From assembly GCA_947589535.1 (NCBI GenBank), contig CANQAS010000005.1:1-48251 (forward strand): 48,251 nucleotides of DNA. Direction: 5' to 3'. This stretch comes from an uncultured Bacilli bacterium (GTDB lineage: Bacteria; Bacillota_I; Bacilli_A; RF39; UBA660). Position 1 is the stretch's first letter; every line of letters begins with the position of its first letter. Under the pieces are notes generated by a model. The model did not search any database. It was not told where the DNA came from and worked only from the letters and a program-made list of their open reading frames with translations. The translations under genes were made by a program, and so were the position numbers. Below are positions 38,436 to 48,199 of this stretch, in pieces.

Positions 38436-39784
38436 TGCTTATGAATGATACTATAGTTGCAATATCAACCGCTTTAGGAGAAGGCGCAATTTCTATTATT
38501 AGAATATCTGGTTGTGACGCTATTAGTATAGTTAATCCTTTATTTAAAGGTAAAAATTTAGAAAAAGTCAAAAGTCATACCATAAATTATGGACATATTG
38601 TATATAAAAACGAAATAATAGATGAGGTATTACTATCTATAATGAAAAAACCTAAAACTTATACTAAAGAAGATGTAATAGAGATAAATACCCACGGATC
38701 AATTGCGGTTGTTAATAAGATAATGGAAATATTATTACTTAGTGGTTGTAGGCTTGCAGAACCAGGTGAATTTACAAAAAGAGCATTTTTAAACGGAAGA
38801 ATAGATTTAACAGAGTCGGAAGGAGTAAAGGATTTAATTAACTCGCAAACAGAACTTGAAAGAAAAATGGCAGTTAATGAGCTATCTGGTAAAGTATCTA
38901 CTTTAATTACCGATTTAAGGGATAAAATAGTAGCTTTAATATCAAATATCGAAGTAAATATTGATTACCCAGAATATCAAGACATAGAAGTAGTTACAAT
39001 TGATAAAATAAAAGCGGAAGTTTATAATATGCTAGGTCAATTAAGAAAAATACTTAAACTATCAGAAGATGGAAAAGTAATAAAAGATGGTATTAAAACC
39101 GTCATTTTAGGTAAACCAAACGTAGGTAAGTCAAGTTTATTAAATGCTTTATTAGAAGAGGAAAAAGCCATTGTAACAGACATTAAAGGAACAACTAGGG
39201 ATATTGTTGAAGGAAGTATTATAATAGGTGGCATAAAGCTTAACTTAATTGATACGGCAGGTGTTAGAGCCTCTAGTGATGTAGTGGAAAAAATAGGTAT
39301 AGAAAAAAGCATTAGCTTAATAGATGAAGCAGAATTAGTACTTTTGGTACTTGATTCTTCTGAAGAACTATCAAGCGAAGATAAGTTTTTACTTGATAAA
39401 ACAAAAAATAAAAAAAGAATAGTAATAATGAATAAGAATGATTTAGAAAATAAAAATTTGTATGACGAAGAAGTAATTAGAATAAGTGCTAAAGAAAATA
39501 TTGGAATAGAAGAAATAAAAGAAAAAATAAAAGAATTATTTAACATAGGTGTTTTCTTAGGTAAGAATTTAACTTTCTTTACTAACGCAAGACAAATTGC
39601 CTTACTTAAATCTGCAATTGAATCTTTAGAAGAAGCTAAAAAAGGAGCTGAAGAAAACAAAGAAATAGACATGATAGAAATAGATTTAAAACTTGCCTGG
39701 GAGCGTTTAGGTGATATAATAGGTGCTAATTACACAGAAGAATTAATAGATAATTTATTTAGTAAGTTTTGTTTGGGGAAGTAG
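38435..39784 (+). CDS. mnmE: tRNA uridine-5-carboxymethylaminomethyl modification GTPase
   Basis: DTIVAISTALGEGAISIIRISG; GKPNVGKSSLLNALL; DTAGVR; C-terminal FCLGK. A second start MNDT at 38441 is possible. Confidence 0.97.
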   Translation: MLMNDTIVAISTALGEGAISIIRISGCDAISIVNPLFKGKNLEKVKSHTINYGHIVYKNEIIDEVLLSIMKKPKTYTKEDVIEINTHGSIAVVNKIMEILLLSGCRLAEPGEFTKRAFLNGRIDLTESEGVKDLINSQTELERKMAVNELSGKVSTLITDLRDKIVALISNIEVNIDYPEYQDIEVVTIDKIKAEVYNMLGQLRKILKLSEDGKVIKDGIKTVILGKPNVGKSSLLNALLEEEKAIVTDIKGTTRDIVEGSIIIGGIKLNLIDTAGVRASSDVVEKIGIEKSISLIDEAELVLLVLDSSEELSSEDKFLLDKTKNKKRIVIMNKNDLENKNLYDEEVIRISAKENIGIEEIKEKIKELFNIGVFLGKNLTFFTNARQIALLKSAIESLEEAKKGAEENKEIDMIEIDLKLAWERLGDIIGANYTEELIDNLFSKFCLGK

Positions 39785-39793
39785 GTAAATAAC

Positions 39794-40225
39794 GTGATAG
39801 AGATAAATGAAATAGAAAAAATTTGTATAACATTGTGTTATGATATTGATATAGCATTAGATAATTTTTTGAACTATTATGATTGGAAAAAAAATGTTTT
39901 AGATAAAAAACAAGATTATTATTTTGACTTGTATGAGCAATTAATTACAAGAATAACAAAAGATTTATTTAAAAAAGATAATATAGAAGTAATTTATATA
40001 AATGATAAGTTAAATGATAAACTGGTAAATATATTTATTAATCTAATAAGAAAAGAAATATATAATACGGGATTGAAAATATTTTTTAACATAGATGAAA
40101 AAAATATTTATATATGGTACGAAAATTCAATAAATAATGAGCCTTATTATATAGAAGATGAAAAAGAAAAACAAGTATTGAAATCATTAAATTATAAAAC
40201 TAAATATGATAAAAAAGAGTGGTAA
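39794..40225 (+). CDS. Hypothetical protein (143 aa)
   Basis: ORF between mnmE and mnmG; acidic/aromatic; no family recognised. Confidence 0.6.
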   Translation: MIEINEIEKICITLCYDIDIALDNFLNYYDWKKNVLDKKQDYYFDLYEQLITRITKDLFKKDNIEVIYINDKLNDKLVNIFINLIRKEIYNTGLKIFFNIDEKNIYIWYENSINNEPYYIEDEKEKQVLKSLNYKTKYDKKEW

Positions 40226-40308
40226 AATATAAAAATATTAGTAAATGTAGTATTATTAAAAAAATAAAATAACATGTATGAAAAAGTATTAAAAGAAGGT
40301 GATAAAAA

Positions 40309-42123
40309 GTGAAATATGACGTTATAGTTGTTGGGGCAGGTCATGCTGGATGCGAAGCAGCACTTGCTAGTGCAAGATTAGGTAAAAAAACTCTTCTTAT
40401 AACAATTAACATAAATAATATAGCAGATATGCCATGTAATCCTTCTATTGGAGGTTCTGCTAAAGGTATTGTTGTAAGAGAAATTGATGCATTAGGCGGA
40501 GAAATGGGTCGTAACGCAGATAAAACCCTTCTTCAAATTAAAATGCTTAATTCGTCAAAAGGCCCAGCAGTAAGAAGTTTAAGAAGTCAAGCTGATAAAG
40601 TAACATATAAAAAAGAAATGTTAAAAACCTTAAATAATACTAAGAATTTAACAATAAAAGAATCCATAGTGGCAGACCTTTTAGTTAATAATAACAAAAT
40701 AATTGGAATTACTACAGAAGATGGAGAAACCATTAATTGTGATGCTTGTATATTAACGACAGGAACTTATTTAAAAGCAGACATATTAGTAGGAGATAAT
40801 AGAACACCAGAGGGTCCACATGGAGAAAAAAGAGCTAATTTCTTAAGTGATAACTTGGAAAAGTTAGGATTTAAACTACTAAGATTAAAAACAGGAACAC
40901 CTCCTAGAATAGAAAGATCATCAATTGATTTTTCTAAATTAAAACGTGAAGATGGTGATGATGAAGAGTTGATTTTTAGTTTTGATAACATAGCATATTA
41001 TGATTATAAGAATCAAGAACCTTGTTATTTAACTTATACGAATGAAAAAACACATAAGATAATAATGGATAATTTAGATAAATCTGCTATGTATGGTGGA
41101 TTCTACGAAAAGCTAGGTACTGGTCCTAGATATTGTCCTTCAATAGAAGATAAGGTAGTTCGTTTTAAAGATAAAGAAAGACACCAATTATTCTTAGAAC
41201 CAGAAAGTATGTATTATGATGATATATATTTACAAGGTTTTTCAACTTCTATGCCTCATGATGTACAAGAAGATATGGTTCATTCTTTAAAAGGATTAGA
41301 ACACGCAAAAATATTAAAATATGCGTATGCTATTGAATATGATGCAATTGATCCATTACAAATTAAACCATCACTTGAAACTAAGGTGATAGAAAACTTA
41401 TTTACTGCAGGTCAAATAAATGGAACATCAGGTTATGAAGAAGCTGCAGGTCAAGGTATTATAGCAGGTATTAATGCTAGTTTAAAATTAGATAATAAAG
41501 AACCTTTAATATTATCAAGAAGCGACGCTTATATTGGAGTATTAATAGATGATTTAGTAACTAAAGGAACGATTGAACCATATAGATTACTTACTTCAAG
41601 AGCAGAATTTAGATTACTTTTAAGAAGTGATAATGCAGATTTAAGATTGAGTAAAAAGGCATATGAAATAGGATTATTAAGCGAAGAAAGATATAATGTA
41701 TTATTAAATAAAATACAAGAGATAAATGAAATAGAAGAAGAAATAAAAAATATAACTTTTCCAGAAGAAAAATGTAATCTATCTGATTATTTAAAAAGAC
41801 CAGAAGTAAAGATTATAAATTATATTGATAGATTTAGTAAGTCTTACAGTAAAGAAGCATTAGAACAAGTAGAAATTAATCATAAATATGAAGGTTATAT
41901 TGCTAAAGCTAAAAAAGAAGCTGAGAAAATGATTAAATTAGGTAAAAAACAAATACCAGATGATATTGATTATTCAAAAGTGAATAATTTAGCTACTGAA
42001 GCAAGACAAAAATTAGAAAAAATAAGACCTAGAACAATAGACCAAGCAACTCGTATTAGTGGTGTTAACCCATCTGATATAGCAATATTAATGGTTTACT
42101 TAAAGAGGTTTTATAATGAATAA
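40309..42123 (+). CDS. mnmG: tRNA uridine-5-carboxymethylaminomethyl modification enzyme MnmG
   Basis: YDVIVVGAGHAGCEAALASARLG; MPCNPSIGGSAKG; RTPEGPHGEKRANF-type core; 604 aa; GTG start. Confidence 0.97.
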   Translation: MKYDVIVVGAGHAGCEAALASARLGKKTLLITININNIADMPCNPSIGGSAKGIVVREIDALGGEMGRNADKTLLQIKMLNSSKGPAVRSLRSQADKVTYKKEMLKTLNNTKNLTIKESIVADLLVNNNKIIGITTEDGETINCDACILTTGTYLKADILVGDNRTPEGPHGEKRANFLSDNLEKLGFKLLRLKTGTPPRIERSSIDFSKLKREDGDDEELIFSFDNIAYYDYKNQEPCYLTYTNEKTHKIIMDNLDKSAMYGGFYEKLGTGPRYCPSIEDKVVRFKDKERHQLFLEPESMYYDDIYLQGFSTSMPHDVQEDMVHSLKGLEHAKILKYAYAIEYDAIDPLQIKPSLETKVIENLFTAGQINGTSGYEEAAGQGIIAGINASLKLDNKEPLILSRSDAYIGVLIDDLVTKGTIEPYRLLTSRAEFRLLLRSDNADLRLSKKAYEIGLLSEERYNVLLNKIQEINEIEEEIKNITFPEEKCNLSDYLKRPEVKIINYIDRFSKSYSKEALEQVEINHKYEGYIAKAKKEAEKMIKLGKKQIPDDIDYSKVNNLATEARQKLEKIRPRTIDQATRISGVNPSDIAILMVYLKRFYNE

Positions 42124-42817
42124 AGAAGAGTTTATAAGTGCTTTAAAAAGCTTAAATATAAATATGACCGATAAGGTATTAACGGATTTAGATACTTACT
42201 ATAAAATGTTAATTAGCTATAATAGTCATACTAATTTAACTAGAATAACTGAAGAAAACGAAGTATATTTAAAACATTTTTATGATAGTTTAACTTTAGT
42301 TAAAGCTATAAATTTAAATAATCAAACCTTACTTGATATAGGTACAGGTGCAGGCTTTCCAGGTCTAGTATTAAAAATAGTATTTCCTAATTTAAAAGTA
42401 ACTTTAGTAGATTCATTAAATAAAAGAATTACGTTTTTAAAATCAGTTATAGAAAAATTAAACTTAAAAGATATTGAGGCTATTCATACTAGGGCAGAAG
42501 AATACGTTTTAAATAAAAGAGAAAGTTTTGATATAGTAACATCAAGGGCTGTAGCAAATATGAGTATATTATCAGAATTATGCATTCCGTTTGTAAAAAT
42601 TGGTGGATACTTCATATCAATGAAAGCAGATAGTAAGGAAGAGTTAAAAATAGCAGAAACGGCAATAAAAACACTAGGAGGTGTGTTAAAAGATAACATT
42701 ATTTTTAAACTACCTCATGACGCAGGAACAAGAACTCTAATAAAAATAGAAAAAATTGTGAAAACAAGTGTTAAATATCCTAGAAAGTTTAATGAAATTA
42801 AGAAAAAGCCATTGTAA
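42116..42817 (+). CDS. rsmG: 16S rRNA (guanine527-N7)-methyltransferase
   Basis: YNSHTNLTRITEENEVYLKHFYDSL; LLDIGTGAGFPGLVLKI; VTSRAVANMSILSEL. Confidence 0.96.
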   Translation: MNKEEFISALKSLNINMTDKVLTDLDTYYKMLISYNSHTNLTRITEENEVYLKHFYDSLTLVKAINLNNQTLLDIGTGAGFPGLVLKIVFPNLKVTLVDSLNKRITFLKSVIEKLNLKDIEAIHTRAEEYVLNKRESFDIVTSRAVANMSILSELCIPFVKIGGYFISMKADSKEELKIAETAIKTLGGVLKDNIIFKLPHDAGTRTLIKIEKIVKTSVKYPRKFNEIKKKPL

Positions 42818-42865
42818 TAGTGACTTTTTTATTGTATTATTTAATTAAAGATAGGGGATGGCAAT

Positions 42866-44116
42866 ATGTTTGGAAATAATGATCAAAATTTTAATAATAA
42901 TTTTAACAATAACAATAATAATTATAATGGAAATTCTATAATGAATAATAATCAGAATTTTAATAATTCTAGTTATAATGGTATTCCATCTTTTGAAAAT
43001 AATAATCAAAATATGAGTTACCCAGGTTCTATGCCGAACTCTACATCATATCAAAATATGATGCCTGGTTTTACTAATCCAGGTATGATGGAACAAACTT
43101 TAGATATTCCACCAGTTCTTGAGCCAATAAAGCCACTTTCTGATACTAATAATACTGTTGCACCAAGTATGGATGCATTAAATCCAATGAACATAATGCC
43201 GGAGACTTTACCACCCCAACAACCCCAAACACCATTATCTGTTGGAACAATGGAAAGTAATAACTTTAATTATAATACCGAGCCAATTAATGGACAGCCA
43301 AATTCAATTGAATTAAATGCGTCTATAAATAATAATTATACTGTTAATAATCCTTTATCAGGAGAGCAGATAAATAGTACGCCATTGGGTATGCAATCAC
43401 TAAATAATTATAATCAAACACCAGTAAACCAACCAGTAAACGCCCCTCAAATGCCTCCGCAAGATTTATCACAACCATTTTCAAATGGTTATAATAATAT
43501 ATCATCTGTTTCATCTGTAGATAATCAATTTAATTCTCCTTTATCAAATGATGTTCCTTTAGAATATCCAAAAACGGAACAATCAGATATTACGACTTCT
43601 CCACTAGAAAGTACTGAAACATTACCACATAATCAGGTAGAAGAAGTTTCAAATCAAAGCGTTTCTGATTCTCTAACAGATCAGACTAACAATTTAGAAC
43701 CTCAAGCTGATTTAAATGAAGATGAAGATTATGACTCAAGTGATACCTCATCTGGTAATGTTGAAATTTCTGATATTAAATTATCAGATGATAATATGGA
43801 GGAAGATATAAATAATTTGGGATTAGATTCAAGTTACACGGAACCAGATATGTTAGAAATTATGGATTTAGAATCACCTGATGAAACATCTAACATAGAT
43901 AAAAAAATAGTTGAAGAAAAAGAAGATAATTTAGAAACCGAAGAAAATATAACAGACGATGCAGAATCTGATTTACCAAAAACGTTAGATATTAAAAGTA
44001 GCATTGAGCAATTAAAAAAGCTTATTGATAAAATAAAATATTCAGGTATTAAAATTGAATTAGAGGAATTCGATTTTGAAGAAATGTATCAATTAGTAAT
44101 TAAAATAAATAAATAA
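42866..44116 (+). CDS. Asn/Gln-rich low-complexity protein with acidic middle and short C-terminal coiled segment
   Basis: N-terminus MFGNNDQNFNNNFNNNNNNYNGNSIMNNNQNFNN...; C-terminus SSIEQLKKLIDKIKYSGIKIELEEFDFEEMYQLVIKINK; RBS GGGGATGG. Confidence 0.75.
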   Translation: MFGNNDQNFNNNFNNNNNNYNGNSIMNNNQNFNNSSYNGIPSFENNNQNMSYPGSMPNSTSYQNMMPGFTNPGMMEQTLDIPPVLEPIKPLSDTNNTVAPSMDALNPMNIMPETLPPQQPQTPLSVGTMESNNFNYNTEPINGQPNSIELNASINNNYTVNNPLSGEQINSTPLGMQSLNNYNQTPVNQPVNAPQMPPQDLSQPFSNGYNNISSVSSVDNQFNSPLSNDVPLEYPKTEQSDITTSPLESTETLPHNQVEEVSNQSVSDSLTDQTNNLEPQADLNEDEDYDSSDTSSGNVEISDIKLSDDNMEEDINNLGLDSSYTEPDMLEIMDLESPDETSNIDKKIVEEKEDNLETEENITDDAESDLPKTLDIKSSIEQLKKLIDKIKYSGIKIELEEFDFEEMYQLVIKINK

Positions 44117-44138
44117 GGTTATTTATAATAGCCTTTTT
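44114..44138 (+). terminator. Terminator after the Asn-rich protein gene
   Basis: aaggttatt-tat-aatagcctt followed by T-run. Confidence 0.65.
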
Positions 44139-44193
44139 TTGATATAATACTAATAGTAAAGTAAATAATAATTTAAGGAGGAAAATTTATAAT

Positions 44194-44640
44194 ATGAAAA
44201 TAGGTATAGCAAATGATCACAGAGCATACGAAGTAAAAGAACAATTAAAAAAATTATTAGAAGATTATGACATCATTGATTATGGTTGTTACTCTAATAA
44301 GAGAACAGATTATCCTAAATATGCAATAACTTTAGGTAATGCCATAATAAATAATGAAGTTGATTTAGGTATAGCTATGTGTGGTACTGGAATTGGAGTA
44401 TCAATTGCATGTAACAAAGTAAAAGGTATTAGATGTGCAAAAATTGATAATAAAGACGAAGCAAAATCTGCTAAAGAGCATAACAATGCCAATGTTTTAG
44501 CCTTTAGTGCTCAGGTTCATACAGCAGAAGAAATAAAAGAAATGATTGATATATTTATTAATTCGACATTTTCTTCAGATCCAAGTTATAAAATAAGAAT
44601 AGAGCAAGTAGAAAAATACGAGGAAACTAATGAATATTAA
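44194..44640 (+). CDS. rpiB: Ribose-5-phosphate isomerase B (RpiB/LacAB family)
   Basis: KIGIANDHRAYEVKEQL; DYGCYSNKRTDYP; GIAMCGTGIGVSIACNKVKGIRCA. Confidence 0.93.
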   Translation: MKIGIANDHRAYEVKEQLKKLLEDYDIIDYGCYSNKRTDYPKYAITLGNAIINNEVDLGIAMCGTGIGVSIACNKVKGIRCAKIDNKDEAKSAKEHNNANVLAFSAQVHTAEEIKEMIDIFINSTFSSDPSYKIRIEQVEKYEETNEY

Positions 44641-44827
44641 ACTTATTTTGTATTGTATTTTTATTCCGTTTAGTATATGGATAATAACATCAACAAACAT
44701 AGATAGAATATTTAAAAAAAATAGTATAATGCAAATACATTCATTTTACTTAGCATTATCTTTATGCTTATCTTATTTACTAGTGAACTTTTTTGTTGAT
44801 ATTTATAGTACCATTAGTCTTCTGTGA
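44630..44827 (+). CDS. Small membrane protein, DUF1146 (YwzB)-like
   Basis: 65 aa, two TM, central RIFKKNSIMQ; upstream of spoIID as ywzB is in Bacillus. Confidence 0.7.
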   Translation: MNIKLILYCIFIPFSIWIITSTNIDRIFKKNSIMQIHSFYLALSLCLSYLLVNFFVDIYSTISLL

Positions 44828-44837
44828 GGAGGATGTT

Positions 44838-45758
44838 ATGAAAAGAGTTTTAATTCTTACATTAGTAATTATTTTAATACCACTTTTAATAGTTGGAATA
44901 GATCATAAAGAAGAAATAATATATAAAATAAAATATGGAAGTATAAATAATAAAATAATAAAAGTAAAAAGAATTAGTACTGGAAATATAGAAGAGGTAC
45001 CATTAGAAAAATATGTACTTGGAGTAGTAGCAGGTGAAATGCCTGCTTCATTTAATATTGAAGCATTAAAAGCACAAGCTGTAGCATCAAGAACATATGC
45101 TTTAAAAAAGGCAGAAGGTAATAAAGAATATGATGTAGAAGATAGTACGAATAACCAAGTATATGTAGATGATAATAAAATGAAAGAAAAGTGGCAAAAT
45201 AAATATGATGAATTATTAAAAAAAATAAAAAAAGCCGTTGATGAGACTAATGGTGAAGTTCTTTTATATAATAATGAACTAATAGATGCTATGTTTTTTT
45301 CTACTAGTAATGGTTATACTGAAAATAGTTATGATGTTTTTTCGTCATCAGTACCATATTTAGTAAGTGTAGAATCTAATTGGGATAAAACAGAATCACC
45401 TGTTTTTGCCAGTACTAAAGAAGTGACCAAAAAGGAGTTTTTGTTTAATATAGGATTAGCAGATAGTAATACTATTGATATAACTAATATTGAAAGAACT
45501 AAAACAGGAAGAGTAAAAAATATAACAATTAATAAAAAGGTGTTTAAAGGAACGCAAATTAGAAGTATATTTGGTTTAAAATCAACAAGTTTTACTATAA
45601 ATATTAAAGACGATATAGTAACTTTTAATGTAAATGGATATGGTCATGGTGTTGGAATGAGCCAGTATGGAGCAAATGGAATGGCCAAAGAAGGATATAA
45701 TTATAAAGAAATATTAAAATATTATTATCAAAATTCGGATATAAAAAAAATAAATTAA
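44838..45758 (+). CDS. spoIID: Stage II sporulation protein D
   Basis: VPLEKYVLGVVAGEMPASFNIEALKAQAVASRTYALKK; GYGHGVGMSQYGANGMAKEGYNYKEILKYYY; RBS GAGGAGG before ATG 44838. Confidence 0.95.
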   Translation: MKRVLILTLVIILIPLLIVGIDHKEEIIYKIKYGSINNKIIKVKRISTGNIEEVPLEKYVLGVVAGEMPASFNIEALKAQAVASRTYALKKAEGNKEYDVEDSTNNQVYVDDNKMKEKWQNKYDELLKKIKKAVDETNGEVLLYNNELIDAMFFSTSNGYTENSYDVFSSSVPYLVSVESNWDKTESPVFASTKEVTKKEFLFNIGLADSNTIDITNIERTKTGRVKNITINKKVFKGTQIRSIFGLKSTSFTINIKDDIVTFNVNGYGHGVGMSQYGANGMAKEGYNYKEILKYYYQNSDIKKIN

Positions 45759-45807
45759 TGTATAAAATCTCTTGTTTTGTAAAAACTTAAAATGAGAGGT
45801 GAAAAAA

Positions 45808-46449
45808 ATGAAAAAGAAAAAATTAAAACCATTTGTAAAAAAGACGATGGTATTAGTAGCATTACTTGCGGTTGGTATTGGTGTAACAGCTTTAATAAAC
45901 AATAAAACAGTGACTGTTTCTAGTATGAAAGATGATTTTACTTATGTAAATGATTATATTTTTGATAGTTATTATCCAGTAGTAAATAGCGATGAGAAGA
46001 TAATAAGACCATATAATAGTGAAGCAGTGACAATCTATAAAAACTTTTATGATAAAGACGCAACAGAAGAAGAACAAAAGAATTCAATTGTTTATCATGA
46101 GGGAATATATATGCAAAATTCTGGTGTAGATTATAAATCAGATGAGCAATTTGATGTTACATCATCATTATCTGGTACAGTAACTAAAATATCAGATGAT
46201 ACTTTACTTGGAAAAACCGTTGAAATAAGAAATTCAAACGAAGTAATAACATTATATCAATCATTAAGCGAAGTTTCAGTTAAAAAAGGAGATACAGTTA
46301 CTCAAGGTCAAATAATAGGAAAGAGTGGAGCTTGTACTTTAAATGATGAAGTGAAAAATGGTTTGCATTTTGAAATGTATATGAATGGTGGAGTAATCAA
46401 TCCAGAAAAATACTATGATAAATCAGTAAAAGAAATAGTAAATAATTAA
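45808..46449 (+). CDS. spoIIQ: SpoIIQ-like LytM-domain protein
   Basis: TM N-terminus; IYMQNSGVDYKSDEQFDVTSSLSGTVTKI...KNGLHFEMYMNGGVINPEKY; directly after spoIID; RBS GAGAGGTG before ATG 45808. Confidence 0.88.
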   Translation: MKKKKLKPFVKKTMVLVALLAVGIGVTALINNKTVTVSSMKDDFTYVNDYIFDSYYPVVNSDEKIIRPYNSEAVTIYKNFYDKDATEEEQKNSIVYHEGIYMQNSGVDYKSDEQFDVTSSLSGTVTKISDDTLLGKTVEIRNSNEVITLYQSLSEVSVKKGDTVTQGQIIGKSGACTLNDEVKNGLHFEMYMNGGVINPEKYYDKSVKEIVNN

Positions 46450-46463
46450 TTATTTGAATTTAT

Positions 46464-47435
46464 ATGAAATATAAAGATATTGGAATTGATTTAGGCACTA
46501 CAAACATACTCATATATGTAAAAGGAGAAGGTGTAATACTTTCAGAACCTTCAGTGGTAGCTGTAAGTAAGGATAATAATAAAGTTCTAGCAATCGGAAC
46601 AAATGCTTATGAAATGCTTGGTAGAACACCTGGTTGTGTTACTACAATAAAGCCATTAAAAGATGGTGTTATTGCAGATTTTGATAAAACAGAGATAATG
46701 TTGGATTATTTTATAAAAAAAATAATGGGGAAAAGTTTTTTTGTTAAACCAAGAATATTAATATGTTGTCCTTCAAATATAACACAAGTGGAAAAAAACG
46801 CAATAAAAGAAGTAGCAGAAAGAACAGGAGCGAAAAAAGTATATTTGGAAGAAGAACCAAAAGTTGCAGCAATAGGTGCTGGATTAGAGATTGGCCTACC
46901 AAGTGGTAATATGGTTATAGATATAGGTGGTGGCACAACTGACATAGCAGTAATAAGTTTAGATGGAATAGTATATAGTGAATCTTTAAAGGTTGGCGGA
47001 AATAAATTCGATGAAGATATAATTAAGTATATTAAATCTAAGTACAAATTACTGATAGGTGAAGTAACCGCGGAGCAAATAAAAATAAACATAGGTACAG
47101 TTGGCAATAAAGAAAAAGAAATGAAAATAATGGGAAGGGATCTTTTAACAGGCTTACCACAAGCAATAATCATAAAATCACAAGAGATAAAAGAATCATT
47201 TAAAAGTAGCGTAGATATGATAATTCATGCTGCTAAAGTTGTATTAGAAAAAATATCACCTGAATTATCAGCGGATATAATTTCAAAAGGAATTGTTCTA
47301 ACAGGTGGTGGGGCATTATTAGATGGTATCGATAAACTTATAGAAAAACAACTAAAAGTGCCAACTAAAATAGCAGATGATCCATTAACTTGTGTGGTAA
47401 AAGGAACAGGTATTATATTAGAAAACCTAGCATAA
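46464..47435 (+). CDS. mbl: Rod shape-determining protein MreB/Mbl
   Basis: DIGIDLGTTNILIYVKGEGVILSEPSVVA; VIDIGGGTTDIAVISL; LTGGGALLDGID; position after spoIIQ. Confidence 0.93.
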   Translation: MKYKDIGIDLGTTNILIYVKGEGVILSEPSVVAVSKDNNKVLAIGTNAYEMLGRTPGCVTTIKPLKDGVIADFDKTEIMLDYFIKKIMGKSFFVKPRILICCPSNITQVEKNAIKEVAERTGAKKVYLEEEPKVAAIGAGLEIGLPSGNMVIDIGGGTTDIAVISLDGIVYSESLKVGGNKFDEDIIKYIKSKYKLLIGEVTAEQIKINIGTVGNKEKEMKIMGRDLLTGLPQAIIIKSQEIKESFKSSVDMIIHAAKVVLEKISPELSADIISKGIVLTGGGALLDGIDKLIEKQLKVPTKIADDPLTCVVKGTGIILENLA

Positions 47436-47461
47436 AGGAAATTCATTAGAATTTCTTTTTT
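47435..47461 (+). terminator. Terminator after mbl
   Basis: aggaaattc-atta-gaatttctt followed by T-run. Confidence 0.7.
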
Positions 47462-47479
47462 TATGATATAATATATTAG

Positions 47480-48199
47480 GTGATGCTAGTGATAAATTTT
47501 ATAATGTGTGATGATAATAGATATGTAAGAGATTTGAATGAGAAAATAATATCTAAAATCGCAATGCCATATGATTTTAATTATACTGTTCATTCCTTTG
47601 AAAAATATAATTCAAGTTTGAAGAAGATAATAAATAAAACATCGGATATAAAAATTTATATATTAGATTTAGAACTACCTGGTAAAAGTGGATTAGATAT
47701 TGCAAGAGAAATAAGAAAAGTAGATTGGGATAGTATAATAATCATATTAACTAGTCACGACGAATTAGAACTTAAATTATTAAAAGAAAAATTATTAATA
47801 TTAGATTTTATTTCTAAATTTGATAATTATGAGAATAGATTAATAGAAACCATTAACTTAGTAATTAATAAATTAGATTCAAAAAAGGTAATAAACTTTA
47901 AATCTAAAAGAGAGTTGCACCATATACTTTTAGACAATATTTATTATGTGTATAAGGATAATTATTCAGATAAAAGTATAATAGTGACAAATGATAATGA
48001 ATATCCAGTAAATGAATCTTTAACCAATCTAATAAAAAGATTAGATAATAGGTTTTATCAAACACATAGAGCATGTTATATTAATCTTGATAAGATAGAT
48101 AGTGTAGATTTTAAAAATAGTATAATATATTTTGATAATAATACTTCTACAGATTATCTATCTAGAAATAATAAAAAAGGATTGAGGGATAGGTTATGA
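47480..48199 (+). CDS. LytTR-family response regulator (AgrA-like)
   Basis: Receiver domain FIMCDDN...IYILDLELPGKSGLDIAREIR; C-terminal LytTR HHILLDNIYYVYKDNYSDKSIIV...RFYQTHRACYINLDKID. Start may be GTG at 47489. Confidence 0.88.
   Translation: MMLVINFIMCDDNRYVRDLNEKIISKIAMPYDFNYTVHSFEKYNSSLKKIINKTSDIKIYILDLELPGKSGLDIAREIRKVDWDSIIIILTSHDELELKLLKEKLLILDFISKFDNYENRLIETINLVINKLDSKKVINFKSKRELHHILLDNIYYVYKDNYSDKSIIVTNDNEYPVNESLTNLIKRLDNRFYQTHRACYINLDKIDSVDFKNSIIYFDNNTSTDYLSRNNKKGLRDRL

Noticed and set aside
39037-39672. 211-aa minus-strand ORF inside mnmE
   Set aside because: Shadow of a clear MnmE GTPase domain; Ser-rich antisense composition.
46706-47173. 155-aa minus-strand ORF inside mbl
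   Set aside because: Shadow ORF antisense to a canonical MreB/Mbl sequence.
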